In this document: one piece after another, positions 37,456-53,000 of the stretch
How the letters are laid out: each line of letters starts with the position of its first letter
How positions within the stretch are numbered: position 1 is the stretch's first letter
Assembly (NCBI GenBank): GCA_034620365.1
Contig: JAQGEQ010000043.1
Location: forward strand, 1,240,001-1,304,000
Direction of reading: 5' to 3'
DNA from: Pegea sp. RAD2-039
Taxonomy: Eukaryota; Chordata; Thaliacea; Salpida; Salpidae
Length of the DNA: 64,000 nt
Position numbers and translations under genes: made by a program
The notes under the pieces: generated by a model
Database searches by the model: none
Told to the model about the DNA's origin: nothing
Seen by the model: the letters and a program-made list of their open reading frames with translations, nothing else

Positions 37456-40341
37456 TCAATTATGTTTAAAATAATCAAACACACTCTTAGCTTTCCTACT
37501 ATTCGACTTTGAATGTTGACTAGGAAGAGATCCTGAATGTGATACTAAACGTTTTTTGGCAACCATTTTTGGTTTAAATATCATTTTTTCAGAGTTAACA
37601 GCTCCTTTCATTGCCTTTATATCTTTAAACTGAGCATATTTTGCCAAAACATTTGCACCTCTATTAAGAAAAGAGTCACGTGACTTGCTGCAGCTATTTG
37701 AGTTACTTTTTAAGCCATTTTTCATCTCTTCATTTAAATTGCTTCTTGAACGTGAATCATCTAGAAGTTCTTTACCAAGCTTCATAATTTGAGATTGTGA
37801 GCTAATAAAATCATCTCTGTCTGCTGTGTTCTCTAGAAACTCAGCCCTTTCATATCTCATTGTTCGCCATTGACTTTCTTCATTCATAAAGTCAGGGCCA
37901 TCTAACTTATCATTTTCATCATCATCTTCTGCATCAGCTAGAAGAGTGTTTGTAAATTCAGAGTCGTCAATATTGTTCCACCTAAATCGACGTTTTCTAT
38001 TTAGAAAAGGGTCATCATCAATAAAAGCTTCTTTTAAAAAGTCTACTTTTCTTTGATCTTCATCTAACAGCTGTTTAAGATGAGCTTTGTTTACTTGTTT
38101 ATGTATTTCTTCTTCTTCTGGAAGAATCTCATCTATTACATCTTCTTCATAATAATCTTGATCCTCAGCATCATCATCTTCTTCATCATTATCTTCTCCA
38201 GAAAGTTCAGCCTGATCTTCAATCAAATTTTTGAGATGTAAATTTAGGTCAGAATCTTCTACTTCAATTTTCTTTTTCTTTCGAATAATTAACATTTCTT
38301 CATCTTCATCGCTTTCATCACTGAAATTATTTTGGTTTTTGATACCAGCATCCATTAAGTTCTCACTATCAACAAAATCATCATTTTTTCTTTTCTTCGA
38401 CTTTTTTTTTATTTCTAATTCATCACCTTCGTTTTGATGATCTCTTAGACCAATACTATCATCTTTATTATTAAAAGTAGCACTATTATTTTCAATTAAA
38501 TTCCTAACCCCTGTGTAGACATCTTTATATGTATTAACGGATCTTTTTCTTTTGATCATAGATATTTCCCTATCACATATTATTTTCTCGTCTTGGTCCT
38601 TATTGGTTTTTGAAATAAACTTGTTTGAAATTGGGGACATAAGACTAATTAAATCAGTTTTATTTTTGTCAACAGCTGTATTCAAGTCTTGTCCATCAAA
38701 TGATTTTTCTAAAAACTGACTTGAACTTAATTTCAAGACTTTTTCTAAAGTAGAACCATCATTAGCGTTTTCGTCCATGTCACATACTTCAGACAACACA
38801 TTGCCTTTTTTCAAACTTTTCTCTGCTTTAGAAGATTGAAGATTCTGTTGAGAGTCAGAAAAACTTTCAGAAGATTTGTTAGTATTTAAAAAATCATGAA
38901 AGAAAATCATTTCTTGATCACTTGTTGAACTTTTAGGTGAAAAAGGAGATTCATTTGAAGGACTAGGTTGCCTGAGTGGAATAGTCGAGTAAGTTATCTT
39001 TTCAGATGATCTTGAAATTTCATCAATAGAAAAAGTATTTTTTGATGATTCACTTTTATTAACAGAACCTCTACTCATCTCATCATCTAAATTGTCAAAT
39101 AAATAATTGGAAGAATCTTTTGTTTCTTTATCATTTTTCATTAAGGATTCAGAATCTGAACTTTCTAAAATTGCTGTTTCATTTTCTTCAATTTCTTCTA
39201 CTTTATCAGTATGATTGCTGTAGATATCTTCATCACTATCATCAATTATTTCCTCTTCTTCATCATCAAATTCTTCATTATCAATTTTCGATATTTCTTC
39301 TTTTTCACGTCTTCTTTCTTCGCGATGTTTTTTCATGAGTCCTTGAAGGTATTTCTTATGTTCTACTTTTGTCATTTTTCTACTTTCTACGGACTTTTTT
39401 TTATCAAAGTTATCACTATCAACCTTCAATGAGACTGGTTGGGAGTTTTGTGACTGAGAATGGACAACAAGTTTAGGCAATGACTTACCTTGAGAAGCTA
39501 ACAAAGACACAATACGAGCTTTTTGTGAAACATTCTTCTTTTTAGTCGGATTACAAGATTGATCAGAAACTTTTAAAGGTAACTTAGCTAAACTATTTTG
39601 AGAATTGCTTACTTTTTTAGTTGTAAATCTTTCTTTTGCCCCTTCTTTTTTTTGCATATATTCTCTAACTGACATTTGTTCAGGTAAATGGTAAGGAAGT
39701 TCAACATTAGATTCTCTTAACATTCGATTTGTTTCAGACTTTAAACCAAATAATTCAGCTTTAGAAGAATTGGTGACTTTCTTTCTTTTAGGAATTGGCT
39801 TAATTAAAGGTTCAGAAGAAGGTAAAGTCTTATCTATAGGTTTATCACTACGAAAAATTCTGATTGCTTCATCTCCAGAACTACTATCGTCATCTGAAGA
39901 GTTATTTTTTTCTTCATTTTCAATATCATTTGTTGTTCTTTGTTGTACTGTTAAATCTTTATCACTATCATATCGTTCAATAGGATTTATTTCTATCCTA
40001 TTTGAAAATGTTTCCTCTGATTCTAAATTAGATGGAATACTTTCTTCTTCTTCATCATCATCACTTATTAAGATATTTTTTGACACTTTAGTTTGCTTGG
40101 ACTTGTAAAAACTAGTACCAAAATCATCATCATCATTAGATTCATTATCAGAAATATCATTTAAAACTATAGAATCAATATTTTTAGCAGAAACTTGCTG
40201 GTAATCACTTAAAATATTCTCATTTAAACTATTTTTTTCATTGACTTTAAGTTCACTTTGTATGAAGTCTGGGTTTGAATCATTTATCACAACAGCTTTG
40301 CTCAATTCAAAAGAATTATTATCCAACTCATCCATCAGCAT
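37456..40341 (-). CDS. CLSPN: Claspin, replication-checkpoint mediator, intronless
   Basis: Acidic, largely disordered adaptor that binds replication forks and presents CHK1 to ATR. The product is 961 aa in one exon (human about 1339), rich in Asp/Glu/Ser/Lys. Conserved anchors: NRMLRESNVELPYHLPEQMS (about 205-224, the human RESALNLPYHMPE region, followed by a PIP-box-like QMSVREYM at 222-229); the basic KHREERRREKEE helix; AELSGEDNDE then YYEEDVIDEILP (about 711-741); RRFRWNNIDD (about 784-793); and the terminal SVFDYFKHN. One stretch, LEKVLKLSSSQF (about 532-543), resembles the CHK1-binding repeat EELLNLCSGKF. The alternative ATG at 40335 would drop two residues. An acceptor-like CATTTTAG lies 7 nt before the ATG. 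ELP1 follows downstream. Confidence 0.93.
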   Translation of the reverse strand: MLMDELDNNSFELSKAVVINDSNPDFIQSELKVNEKNSLNENILSDYQQVSAKNIDSIVLNDISDNESNDDDDFGTSFYKSKQTKVSKNILISDDDEEEESIPSNLESEETFSNRIEINPIERYDSDKDLTVQQRTTNDIENEEKNNSSDDDSSSGDEAIRIFRSDKPIDKTLPSSEPLIKPIPKRKKVTNSSKAELFGLKSETNRMLRESNVELPYHLPEQMSVREYMQKKEGAKERFTTKKVSNSQNSLAKLPLKVSDQSCNPTKKKNVSQKARIVSLLASQGKSLPKLVVHSQSQNSQPVSLKVDSDNFDKKKSVESRKMTKVEHKKYLQGLMKKHREERRREKEEISKIDNEEFDDEEEEIIDDSDEDIYSNHTDKVEEIEENETAILESSDSESLMKNDKETKDSSNYLFDNLDDEMSRGSVNKSESSKNTFSIDEISRSSEKITYSTIPLRQPSPSNESPFSPKSSTSDQEMIFFHDFLNTNKSSESFSDSQQNLQSSKAEKSLKKGNVLSEVCDMDENANDGSTLEKVLKLSSSQFLEKSFDGQDLNTAVDKNKTDLISLMSPISNKFISKTNKDQDEKIICDREISMIKRKRSVNTYKDVYTGVRNLIENNSATFNNKDDSIGLRDHQNEGDELEIKKKSKKRKNDDFVDSENLMDAGIKNQNNFSDESDEDEEMLIIRKKKKIEVEDSDLNLHLKNLIEDQAELSGEDNDEEDDDAEDQDYYEEDVIDEILPEEEEIHKQVNKAHLKQLLDEDQRKVDFLKEAFIDDDPFLNRKRRFRWNNIDDSEFTNTLLADAEDDDENDKLDGPDFMNEESQWRTMRYERAEFLENTADRDDFISSQSQIMKLGKELLDDSRSRSNLNEEMKNGLKSNSNSCSKSRDSFLNRGANVLAKYAQFKDIKAMKGAVNSEKMIFKPKMVAKKRLVSHSGSLPSQHSKSNSRKAKSVFDYFKHN

Positions 40342-43300
40342 GTGTCAGCTAAAATGTTGATGAAATTGAATTAGTAAGTTATAAAATAAATTTAAAAGTA
40401 TTACAACTTTAGAAAACAGGCTTATTTTAAAAACTGAAAGTTTAAAATCATATTTTTGCCTTTTGGTGACACTTAAAACACTAACTAAAAAATAATATTA
40501 AATACATATGTATGATAAAATTTTAAAAAATAAGGATGTTGTTTACTTATTCTAGCAAGTTAAAAAATTAAGGTTGCCTAAGATTTATTCAGATTATAGA
40601 TGCTTTTAATTTTGAAATCTATAAAAATAAATATAAAAAAGTAACCTAAAAATATTGAAAATTACTTAAATTTAAAACAAAAACATAGATATAATTTAAA
40701 AAGATGCAACAAATAAATGAACCAACAGGTTAAATTAGATTTGAATTAATTATTGAACCTAACTTTGTACTTTTAACTGAATGAACTCTAATACTATAGT
40801 TGACAAAACTTAAACACAAATTTTATATTTATTATTTATTAGCTGGGGTTATAGAGAAACAAATCAAATTTGTTAGGATTTATAATTAATAAACCATAAA
40901 TCTCAATCATTTCATTTATCAAATAAACAAAGCATTACCAACAGCAATGGCAAAAAGGCTAACTGACAAAAATATTATATTACAAGCTACAACCTTGGAA
41001 AAGTAAAAAATATTCAAGCTAAAATTTGAAGGTTAACAAAAATAATATAACAAAGCAAATAGTATATATGATCAATCTTAAATATATTGACAAAAAATGT
41101 TTAAAAAGGATGAAGAAGACTTCTAATTTCCTAATGATGAGCTAACAATTTTATCAAGCAAAAACTGAAAAATATTAATAAATAACCAATAAATAAATGG
41201 TATATAATATAAGATAGCAAAAATATTGAGATAGAGAAAAACTTTGAAAAATGTACTAACAATAATTGTATAGTTTGTAGAATAGTGTAATAAATAATTT
41301 GTAAATTGTTAATGGTCTATTACATTAAAAAACAAGGATGTAAAACAAGGCTTTGAGGATAAAATTTACTATAGACTCACATAAAACGTTTGTGACATGA
41401 CTGCCGCGTTATTACAAAAATAAACCATTTGAGGCTAAGTATTCACGTTAAGACAAAGAAAGAATAAGCTGTTTTTCTACAGTGAAAATAACTGTTTCAG
41501 TTTATCTTGTTTAAATTTTATTTACACTAAAATTTAAAAAAAAAACTGTTCAATTTTCCTTTAAATGCCTACACCAAAGCTAAAGTATTAATGAAAAACT
41601 ACCATAATGAAAAGTACCAGGGTGATCGAAACTTGAAAAAACCAAGTAGTCAATAAAATAGCTCAGTTTAAAATCAACAAATTAGATAACATATTGGAGA
41701 TATGACGTAGCAGCAGGTGAGTAAGTCAATCCAATCTCACCGTTAAAGATACACTAAACTTTTATTAAGCAACCTCTTGAGGACAGAAAGTATCTTCTCT
41801 AACTATGGGTAAATAGTTCGACTGTCTTGTTGTTCCATAGTTTGGCAAAAGTAAAGGCTATAGGAGTAAGCCCAGACTTAAAATCTACAATTTTTGACTT
41901 TTATGCTACTATCGAATGAAACCAGTATAATCAAAGTTATTACGCATGCATGGGAAAAGTATATAAGCTACTATACACCTCTAAAATAGGAACTATAACG
42001 ATGATGACTGAGGATGACATTTCAAAGTTTAACTCTACTTATAGGCGGTTCAGGGTATAAGTCGTCTTCACCTTGGCGCAAAGATGCCAGAAGCAACTGG
42101 TAACAAAGAATAAGGGACACTTTTTTAATTATTAATCTTTTAATTAATTTTATAAGAAATATCTTATTAGTCAAATGATTATTTGATCAATTGAATATTA
42201 ATTTCCAAATAATTGTTTTGAAAATCTTTGTAAATTTGCCTTCTCAAAGAAGCTCGCAAAACTTTTAAGTCGAGTATCTTTATGATGATTATAAGTAATA
42301 AGGATTATAAATAAAGCAGACAGGTTTAGCACGGTATTGATGGAGCAAATTATTTTTACTTAAATAGTAGTTGCGATAAAATATTCTGACAAGAGATACA
42401 AAAAGGTCGTTAGATTCATAAGCCTGTAAAAACTGGCAAAATTTTACCACAAGGCTTAAGGTTAGCTTGAATAACAATTTTTTAATAATGAGTAAATCAA
42501 ATTTTTTAAAATAAATGGGTATTTTCACTTCAGTGTTATTGAGAGTGCACGTAGATATGGTCTAATTTTAAGATTTTGAAGGCCTTAGCAGACAATGAAA
42601 TCTTATTTTCTGATAAAGAATTTTTTTGTAACATCTTAATTTCAGCAGTGCTATAAATGATCTAACAAAGCCCAAAAATAAATGCTTTCATGTACAATTA
42701 ATTTTGTCAGTGAACAAGAGTCATGTAAAAGTCTTTAAAAAGATTCTTCTAATTTTTTTAAAATCTAATCCAACCACATTTTGAAGTACTTGTAAACTTA
42801 TTCAAATCTATATATCAAAAAATTTAGCACAGTTGTGATATTTGTAAAATTCATACTAAAAAAATCATAAGATTGTTTCTTAAATAACCATAAGCAATTA
42901 ATTTTTCATCAAAGACGTCTGCAGTAAATATTGTATTTGCTCTGGAATTGAGCATTGAATGACGCAAGAGGTTTATTGAAACAATTCTCGAGATTTCTTT
43001 ACATACATTAAAAGTCCTCTGATTCGATTTAGAACAAAGTATTTTTTTAACTTTTATATGTAAAAAAATTCCTTACAGGACTTTTCAGTTTTATTTAGTT
43101 GTATTATAAAAATATCAATTATATTTGTGTAATAAAAATGAACCTTTAAATAGAGCTGTATTCAATTAAATAAGGCAACGAATACAAGGATAAAGATATT
43201 AACGATACGCACTATATACCTACAAGCCAATGACCGAGTTACCGTTGTTCATACCATATTTATATTAAGCACAATTACGTCAGCAGTAAAATACTTTACT

Positions 43301-45619
43301 GTTTTACATTTCAAATATACTACAATTTGGAGAAAAATTATATATGAGTTATCTAATTCTGCACCATAACCAGTGTTTAGCTTATTTTATTTAAGCGTTG
43401 TAATAAATAAGCAATAGTTTGTATTTATTTAACTTAGAGCTGCAGATAACAAAGCCTACAGCTCGTATAGCTGGCACATTACATTACAGTTGCAGAATAA
43501 TCAAAATAGGGTAGTTTTAAATGCCACTGTACAATATTAGTAAAAGAATCAGAACATAACAAAGATATAATTGTAACACATTATTGAATTACAAAAAATT
43601 TTAAAAAAATGATCAAGAAAATAGCACTAAAATGGTATAACATTTGTCAACAAAAACACTTAAACTATACTTTTTTAACTTAGTGATCAATGAAGTAACA
43701 GAACTAATAGCAATGGCGTTGGGAAGAAGATTCAGGTTTTAGCTATCCTATTATAACATCTATTAACCAACTGGGTGTTAATAAACTTCTTAACTTGATT
43801 AAATATAAGCCCTCTGAAAACATAGAAAACAATGTAGTCATGAATAAATCAATTAAATTTCAGAAGAGAAAAACTATTAATAATCTCAACATGAGGTCAG
43901 AGACTAAGCGTTGATATTGCAGGGATTCAATTTAATGTTTTGAGAAGCTGTCTTTGTTTGAGAAAAGCTTTTCTAGTGCTGACGCTTGAATAGATTCGAG
44001 CTTAGGAACATCTTTTTTAATGTGAAAACTTAAAAATGTGAAAAAAATGTGAAGACTCACACAAACCTTAAGAATTAAACTCAAATTTGGGACAATCAAA
44101 TGTGGTGAACAGCTTTTTAGCAGTATTTAGATGTTTATAGTCTCAAAGAATTTATATGTACTTGTATGTAATTACTGAACTAACTCTAAATAGGAAGTTC
44201 ACACGATGAATTCATTATAGGTCATAGGAGATTAAAATGACTAAGTTTCTTATGACACGAAATTTGAAAATTGTATTGCTGTTTATAAAGTTTTTTAATG
44301 CTGTAAGGTTAAAGTTTAAAAATTTAATCGCTAAGGAATGAAAAAATTAGCTGGTAGCTAACTTGAGTTGTCTAAAATAAATTTATAGGTCATTAGATTC
44401 AAAAGAAAATCGAAGATTTAGTGAGTCAGCACTAAGATCTTTAGCATCATCAAAACAGAGTAATAAAACAAGCTGTAATACTCTAAATTATATAAATATA
44501 ATAATTATATTTAAATAATTATATTTCGAAGAATATAGGCGTTGATGTAGACAAGACAGCAGCTGGTCACAGAAAGAACTTTGACATAGTTATAAGCATA
44601 GTCCCCCGCCATTAACGTTAAAACTAGTAATAAACGTTAAGTTTATATTTTTTAACATTTTTGCAAATTATTGCAGCTAAATTGTAAACTAAAAACAAAG
44701 AAAAGATAAAATTAGCAAACCTTTTTAAGTCTAATAAAAGACTTTTTAGCTTGGCATAGACCTGAGAAAATATTAACTTAATTTTATTTAATGATAAACA
44801 GATTATTTTGTTTAACAAATTTTTAGGTGAGTCATTTTTTTAATGCTTTTTTGTTATTTTGATATCTAAGCTTGTTTTTAAAAAAACTTTAAACAATATT
44901 AGCCATAAAAAGGTGTGTAATTTTATCTACAACGCTATTGGACGCGATTCAGAATTTTATGTTTATTCCAGTCTTCACGATTTATGTGTGCAAAATTGAC
45001 GATCATAGTTATACTGGAGAGATTTCACAGTTATAAAATATCCAGGCGGAAGTTTTTTTTCGTGTTTATATAATTTTCTTGAAGCTAAATTCGTTTGCAA
45101 CAATTTAGAAAGTTTTATTATTTATTATTAAGTTGTTTTATAGCCTGATCATATCGTATTAATATTTGAATGAATTTAAAAAATTTAAATAAACTAAAAT
45201 TTAAATGAAAACTTTTCATTTGTATGAATTGTTTTGAAATTATTCCAATTTGATATTACCTTATTTTATATATTTTGTATTTTAACAATTTTTCTTTGTT
45301 TGATGGAACTATATTATTTTGAGCTTTGTTCATATAACATGTCATGTGTCTTATAAATAGATACAGTTTTTGCTTAATATTTCCTTACTAGAAAGGAGGA
45401 AGTATGTCTTCTTTCTTAAATTGGGATTCAGCCAAAAAATTGATAATAACCCATTTAAATGATTGTTTTATTTTCTAGAATAATTAATGAAGCCTTTATA
45501 ATCTTTTGTTTCATTTTTTGCTTTTTTATTTCTTATGACTTTAATCTAGTTCAGATTATTATTTTATAATATAAAAAATTAATTTAATTTATAAAAGCAG
45601 TTAATTTTTAGGGGAAATT
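40342..45619. other. Large gene-free stretch between claspin and OAT
   Basis: About 5.3 kb between divergently transcribed genes. I scanned both strands and found no exon with recognisable homology. Slightly less A+T-rich patches occur near 41700-42110, 44390-44470 and 44930-45010, without open frames longer than chance would give. The OAT ATG is preceded by TTAATTTTTAG ending at 45611. Confidence 0.45.
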
Positions 45620-48438
<2,819 letters not shown>

Positions 48439-49310
48439 CTTGGTTACATCCATCTTCAATCTAAACTCCTCCAAAGTCTTCTTTCAATCATCTTGAATAC
48501 AAAACTATGAATTTACTCTAACTTGAAACTATTTTTAAATTTTTCTTAAATTTTCTTCCTCTGTTGTGATTGTAAATATTTTTTGTAAAATTTGGAAAGA
48601 ATAATTTAGTCATCAGCTGTTATACTCACCGCTTCTACTTTCAAAGTGCTGCTTTTATATCTTATTGGTGTTTGATGTGTTTATTACACAAAGTATTATT
48701 TAAGTGCTCTTATATTTTCTTCACTTTAAAAGTCTTCTTGATCAAACAAGTTGTTATTCTGTTCGTTTAGTTTTTAGAATTACTAAAAGAATTAAATAAC
48801 TAAAAAAAAATGCTAACTTTTTATTTCAAATAACTCTAGCTTGTAACTATTTTTTGGTTTCTTTATTAATCATTAGTTTTACATAAAAGCTTACAATAAA
48901 ATCTGAACTTTATCAACTAATTTGAAGACAACTAATAAATAATAGTATTTATTGCTCTTATCAGAAGCACACGATCATGCTGCTAACAGGCCTATCTATA
49001 TAATTTTGAATAAACTTTCTAAAACTAGTTTATAAAAGAGATAAAAGGAGTTACTTCCTTCGATTTTCCAAATATGGAAAAATATTTAATAAACATATGA
49101 ATGTTACTAGAAATCTAATTGGTTCAATTTCAAATGTATTTCTTATAAGAAAGTTTTATAAATATCAATATACAAGTTTTTTATAGCTTTGTGCTAGTGA
49201 TTTTGTTTTAACTTTATTGATGCTTGAAAATATCGTTTAAATAGTAAAATTGTTAGTTTTGTTATTAATTAATAGAGAGCTGTGCTTTCACGAACTCCGA
49301 GTATATTTAA
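48439..49310. other. OAT 3' flank, no gene
   Basis: Presumed 3' untranslated region of OAT (AATAAA at 48895-48900, about 460 nt after the stop) followed by A+T-rich spacer. No coding sequence or repeat was recognised. Confidence 0.5.
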
Positions 49311-49498
49311 TTATTTCATTCATATATATTTATTTCATATTTATTTATTTCATATATATTTATTTCATATTTATTTATTTCACATTATCTATTTCATATT
49401 ATTTATTTCATATTTATTTATTTCATATTTATTTATTTCACATTATTTATTTCATATTATTTATTTCATATTTATTTAATTCATAATATTTATTTCAT
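49311..49498. repeat. Low-complexity array of ATTTATTTCAT-type units
   Basis: About 190 bp of imperfect repeats built from ATTTATTTCAT with variants containing ATATAT, CAC or a missing base. The units are 10-14 bp and irregular, so this is a degenerate minisatellite-like tract. The open frames it creates (Tyr/Phe/Ile/His repeats) are artefacts of the repeat. Confidence 0.9.
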
Positions 49499-49570
49499 GA
49501 GCAAAAAATTTTATGAACTATTTAAAAACAACCAAATGAAGCAAATGGGATTTAGATTAAATGCAGAACC

Positions 49571-50082
49571 ATGGACATAACAGCTACCTCTTCTAATTCA
49601 AACCTAATATCCGACATCAGCAAATCTGTACCTGCTGAATTAGCCAAATTTAAATCTGAAAATGGCAACGATGTTGCCAAAATCAACGAAAAGATTTCTA
49701 GTTTGTCTAAATCAATGGACGAACTGGATGCCTCTACAAAGAAACCAGTCACATGGGCCTCGGTGGTCAGACGACACACATTACATCTTAATAAACCCAT
49801 ATCATCTGGCACGTTAATCAGAGAAAATTTTCTCTCATACCGCACAATCAGCACATGGAACCAGCTGCCATCAGACATTGTCATGTAAAATCACTCGTGC
49901 TGTTCAAACAGAAGTTGAACCGTTATAATATTGCCAACACTATACTGCTTTGAGGACAACCGAAAACTCTTGCTTTTTGTATTTCTCACTTAATAGCTGT
50001 TATTTGTGAAAATGTGTGTTAGCGAGAGGTGCTCTTTTCAGGCAACCTCCTTTGCATTTATTGTAATAGATAAATAAATTTA
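49571..50082 (+). mobile_element. CR1-like retrotransposon, copy B, internally deleted
   Basis: A 105-codon open frame (49571-49888) joins two different parts of a non-LTR element. The first 65 or so residues are lysine/serine-rich with a coiled character and end in KKPVTWASVV, typical of an ORF1 protein. The rest (RRHTLHLNK, then NFLSYRTISTWNQLPSDIV) is the extreme C-terminus of the CR1/Jockey pol protein. The 3' end carries the same hairpin and tail as copy A: AGCGAGAGGTGCTCTTTTCA at about 50021-50040, with GGTGC at 50028-50032, and TTTATTGTAATA before AAATAAA. ORF1 and the pol terminus are normally separated by several kilobases, so the middle is deleted. The left boundary is uncertain. 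Confidence 0.75.
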
Positions 50083-53000
50083 GAGTACCCAAGAAAAGAA
50101 CTTACTTATGTAAAGAATGTCGAATATAAAATCATATTTAGAAATTAAAAAAGATTCTAAACAAGAAGATAGTGGGTGAATAACTAAATTTAATTGCGTA
50201 CCGTTCGAAAATATACTCAACTGAAAATTACGTTTTATTAGTTTCTGTTAAGACCCTGTTATTATCACAAAATGAGAATAAAATTACTGTTTTCATTTGC
50301 ACATGACATTGGCAAGTTATTCCAAATTTTTCAATAAATCTAATCTATTTCAAAACATTCTATTCTAAATGCTTTTGCTTGAAATGTTTCTCAATAAAAA
50401 TTAATTTAATCCTTAAGTAAATATTTTAAACTTTCCAATTAAAGTACACTTAAATCTGAAGTTAACTTAAGCTCTTCCTAAAGATTTATTCAAGTACTTT
50501 GTGATTTAAGGTAAAGTATAACCATTAATTATCAGTCTACTTCGGTGCTCAATATTACTGCAATTGTTACAAATTGGTAAATTTTCTCTTAGTCTTAGCT
50601 AGATTACTTTTATGATAATTTTGCTAACTGTAGAGTCAGTTTTGAAGTAGATCTCAGTATTGGTAAAGCTGCCACCACTAAATTAGTAATATAAATCTCT
50701 ATTCAAATGTGTCAAATTTAAGCAAAAATTTTAGAGTTAAAGTACTGTAGGTTGTGCTTTTACAATTCAAAAGTTAATTATCCAGCATGGCTTGTCACGA
50801 AATAATACTTCCTATTTTTATAAAATTTGAAAATACCTTGCAGAAAATAGCAGTGAGATAGTTCTCTGTAGTTTGTATGCTATACTTTTTATCACCTTTG
50901 CAAACTAAACTATTTTTCTAGTTGCTCAAATCTGCCATGTTTTTTTACTTTCTGTACTAATTTCTTTAAGAACTCAGCAAAAATCCATAGTTTTATAGTA
51001 GCTTTCAACATTTTTGTGATTTACTTTGAATTAATTCTTCATTTCCTTGATTAAACGACATTTAGTTAAACAATTACTTGCGGTAAAATAAACTTCCAGA
51101 AGAACTGCTTGATTGAATGAATGTTTAGTAAATAATCTGAAAATTATTACTATAAGAATAAACTCGTTTAGTTGTTTTTACAACTTTGCTTACAAAAATT
51201 AACAAAGTTATGAAAACAATTCAAAGAGTTTATTCTTTTAGTGATAACTTCAATGATAAAAACAATGCCTTGCAAGTTAATAAGTAAAATTTTTACAGAT
51301 ATTATATGGTATGTCTAGACTTGGACTATTTTAGTCTGTATTTGACTAAACCTTTGTTAAATTTTTTTGAGCTTTCTGCTTAGATAAGTCTAATTATAAA
51401 ATAAATATTTTTAATATGAAATATAGCAGCACTAAAATCATTATCAGCTATAATAGCATTAATTTTTTATGAGTCTTTTATAACTAAATCCACATATCAT
51501 AAACCGTATACTTTGATAAATGGTGACTTCATTTTGATTTAAAAATAAAAGTTACAAAAATTATTAACTAAATAAAACAACTAGTAGATAAATAAACAAT
51601 GATATCACTGTATTTTGAACCTTTACATTTGACTTTTAGTCCTGGATTAAACTCTATTTATTAAAAAGACTTCAACAAAGTTTTTAATTCTAGAGTTAAA
51701 CTTAATGTTGATATGTACTAAAACATTAATCTGAGGTGACCCGCTGTTATGAACTGTTGACATTTTGATTAAAAATAAAGTATGAAAGAGAAAACGTAAA
51801 GCAGTCAAGTAGACACATTTATAATCTTTTATAAGTTAAATTTAATCATCAGGAAATGAGTTAAAGTAATAAGTGTGAAAAATATTTATTGATACCTAAC
51901 TGATGTGATACTCATTAATTTCAAAATAGTGGATTATTGTTATAAACAAAACTATCAGAAATTTGTTTGTTAGTTATTTATATAATTTAAATATCGAAAA
52001 TATGTTTCCATTTATACAAAACATGATTATTATCTACCATAAAAATAACTTTTAATATTATTTAGTAATCTAACCTGATTCAAATTATTTTTATAATAGC
52101 TAATAATTACATTTTATAAAACAAAAATGAATTTTCTTTTTTTATGAATAAATAATAATAAACTAATAATAATAATAAACAAGATTAGATTAAGAATGAA
52201 AGTTTTAAAATCTTAAATTTATTTTAACAATAATTGCTAATAACGTTTTATAATATGAAAATTCTATTGAGCTAAAGTTTCATCATCCTAAAACCCTCAT
52301 AATTAAAAAAATATTCCTTTTTTCATTGGACTATGTTTGGATTTAACTGTACTAGAGTACCCATTAAACAGCGCTTCTCTGCCGATTGATAAGTCCAGTA
52401 AAAGATGTTTTGATATTAGCATGGAAGAAATCACTTCTTTGAATAACTAATAAAATCCTTTATAAAAATGAAGCTGGCTCGATAAAATTTGTATATAAAA
52501 AAGAAAGGTTCATCTTATATTTAAACTGAGTTTGAATAAAAGGAAGTATACAAAACTGTTTTTTGACTGAAAATAAGCTGTAAAAATAATTGTTTTTTGA
52601 TTTCTTTCGTTCTATTTGAGCATTTGCTTACTTTATTATACTTTTGTCGACTACAGGTTTTACAATTTTAAATTTTATAAACAAAATTTAATGCTGTATT
52701 ATGCTAATGCATATTATTTTATAAACATTGATGATTTTAGTTCAAGCATGAATAACTAAAAAGTTGAGTCGTTCAAAAGAGAAGGCGAACAAATCTTTGG
52801 GACATTTATCCGCAAAGACCAGCTTCTGTTTATCATAGTAAAGAAATTCTAGAAGTTCAAGTTTCTTTCTATAGTGTTTGGTTACATTTTATATTCCTGG
52901 TGCTGGAAGTTGGTTCTTCTACATTAAAAAACGGTATTTTCTATTCAAAGTGTAACAAACATGAAGATAATAGATTTTCATCGGCTGAGATTACTAAGCT

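Noticed and set aside
38231..40108. Plus-strand open frames across claspin
   Set aside because: Serine/phenylalanine-rich shadows produced by the acidic, Glu/Asp/Ser/Lys-rich claspin coding strand.
44381..44518. 45-codon open stretch after TTTATAG in the claspin-OAT spacer
   Set aside because: Serine/lysine-rich, unmatched and within chance length; no donor or partner exon found.
45403..45477. Small open frame upstream of OAT starting MSSFLNWDS
   Set aside because: It stops after about 24 codons and cannot be spliced in frame to OAT exon 2; at most an upstream ORF in a long leader.
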